Part shown: positions 52,108 through 64,000 of the stretch, one piece after another
Layout: each line of letters begins with the position of its first letter
Position numbering within the stretch: position 1 is the first letter of the stretch
DNA from: Dryobates pubescens
Lineage: Eukaryota; Chordata; Aves; Piciformes; Picidae
Direction: 5' to 3'
Assembly: GCF_014839835.1 (NCBI RefSeq)
Contig: NC_071627.1
Location: 4,341,001-4,405,000, forward strand
DNA length: 64,000 nucleotides
Translations under genes and position numbers: made by a program
The notes under the pieces: generated by a model
The model's database searches: none
What the model was told of the DNA's origin: nothing
What the model saw: only the letters and a program-made list of their open reading frames with translations

Positions 52108-52486
52108 GTTCCTGGGAGCCTTTCCATGTGGCTGGGACAAGGTCAGCCACCCACCCCCAGCCAGAGCAGGGCTGGGGCAGGAGGCTGATTCCAGGTAATG
52201 GCAACAAGGAGCTGCAGCCAAGCCCCCAGGGGCCAGCTGCCAGCACGGGGGCTCCGCCTGGCACCACAGCCAGGAGGCCACTTGGCAAACAGCTCTGCAG
52301 GCTGGGACACAGGGCAGAGGAGCTGCTGCTGTGACCTCCCTGCTCCTGCCAGGCAAGGGAGGGCACCAGACAAGAATAAATAGAGCTGCCCAAAGCCAGC
52401 TGCTGCTGCTGGCCTGGAGAAGGCACTGGCAGCAGGCAGCTGCCAGCCAGGATCCACCAAAGCAGGAGATGTGTCCGGGGGGGCGG

Positions 52487-63582
<11,096 letters not shown>

Positions 63583-63689
63583 CTACAACAGGGCACAGGG
63601 ACAAAGAGCACCTTCAGGGACAGGCCAGAGAGGCAAAAAGCACCTTTGGGGACAGAGGGAGGGGCAGACATTACCTGCAGGGACTGGGC

Positions 63690-64000
63690 AGAGGGACTGA
63701 GCAGAGAGCCCCCGCGGGGACCGGGCAGAGGGGGACTAAGAGCCCCGCCTGGGGACCGGGCGGGGGGGACCAAGAGCCCCCCACATGGGGACCGGGCAGG
63801 GGGGGACCAAGAGCGCCCCCCCGGGGGACGGGGCAGAGAGGGGACCAAGAGCCCCCCGCCGGGGGACCGGGCAGAGGGGGACTAAGAGCCCCGCCTGGGG
63901 ACCGGGCAGGGGGGGACCAAGAGCCCCCCCGCCGAGGGACCGGGCAGGGGGGGACCAAGAGCCCCCCCGCCGAGGGACCGGGCAGGGAGGGACCAAGAGC
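63690..64000. repeat. ~36-bp minisatellite at the window edge
   Basis: Units of the form gggaccgggcagagggggac then taagagccccgcct or caagagcccccc, about eight copies, running off the right edge. Lies in the HARS1 intron upstream of exon 63582-63487. Confidence 0.92.

Noticed and set aside
52370-52380. Plus-strand AATAAA near 52375
   Set aside because: No plus-strand gene ends here; it lies antisense in the HARS1 3' UTR.

Overview
The window is vertebrate nuclear DNA and almost certainly avian. It is GC-rich, with short introns and dense minisatellites, as on bird microchromosomes. It is crowded with 5'-truncated CR1 LINE copies, about fifty of them in both orientations, whose 3' tails keep the typical avian wording (ggttggaagggacct in reverse, cccttccaaccc forward). 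Such heavy CR1 loading is best known from woodpeckers and their relatives. That lineage guess is inference; the class Aves is well supported.

Gene order from left to right is CD14(-), TMCO6(+), NDUFA2(-), IK(+), WDR55(+), DND1(-), HARS1(-, 5' end beyond the window). This is the same order and orientation as the human 5q31.3 block between SLC35A4 and HARS2/ZMAT2. All seven gene models were built by reading exons and splice sites by eye. Exon phases close in every model: TMCO6 493 aa, NDUFA2 100 aa, IK 529 aa, WDR55 374 aa, DND1 333 aa, CD14 446 aa, and 405 C-terminal residues of HARS1.

Region by region: 1-12.1 kb holds CD14 and a repeat-rich interval with several CR1s, a minisatellite, a CR1 split by an LTR-like insertion, and an unexplained unique island at 7.4-8.7 kb. 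The block 12.1-24.1 kb is TMCO6 tail-to-tail with NDUFA2. NDUFA2 and IK share a compact head-to-head CCAAT-box promoter at 24.05-24.31 kb. IK fills 24.3-39.4 kb with 20 coding exons, one of whose introns is a U12-type AT-AC intron. WDR55 follows at 41.0-43.7 kb. DND1 and HARS1 lie in tandem on the minus strand to the right edge.

The genes are mostly unrelated housekeeping functions (complex I subunit, spliceosome factor, ribosome-biogenesis WD40 protein, cytosolic histidyl-tRNA synthetase), plus an innate-immunity receptor (CD14) and a germ-cell RNA-binding protein (DND1).

The most unusual feature is structural. Tandem arrays repeatedly touch or copy splice sites. TMCO6 exon 9 has its acceptor and first coding bases amplified nine times. 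TMCO6 exon 6 has three staggered acceptor-like copies. The HARS1 exon before the last has a 50-bp duplication that copies its donor. One HARS1 intron consists almost wholly of a 54-bp minisatellite. A 1.15-kb array lies between the DND1 stop codon and its likely poly(A) signal.
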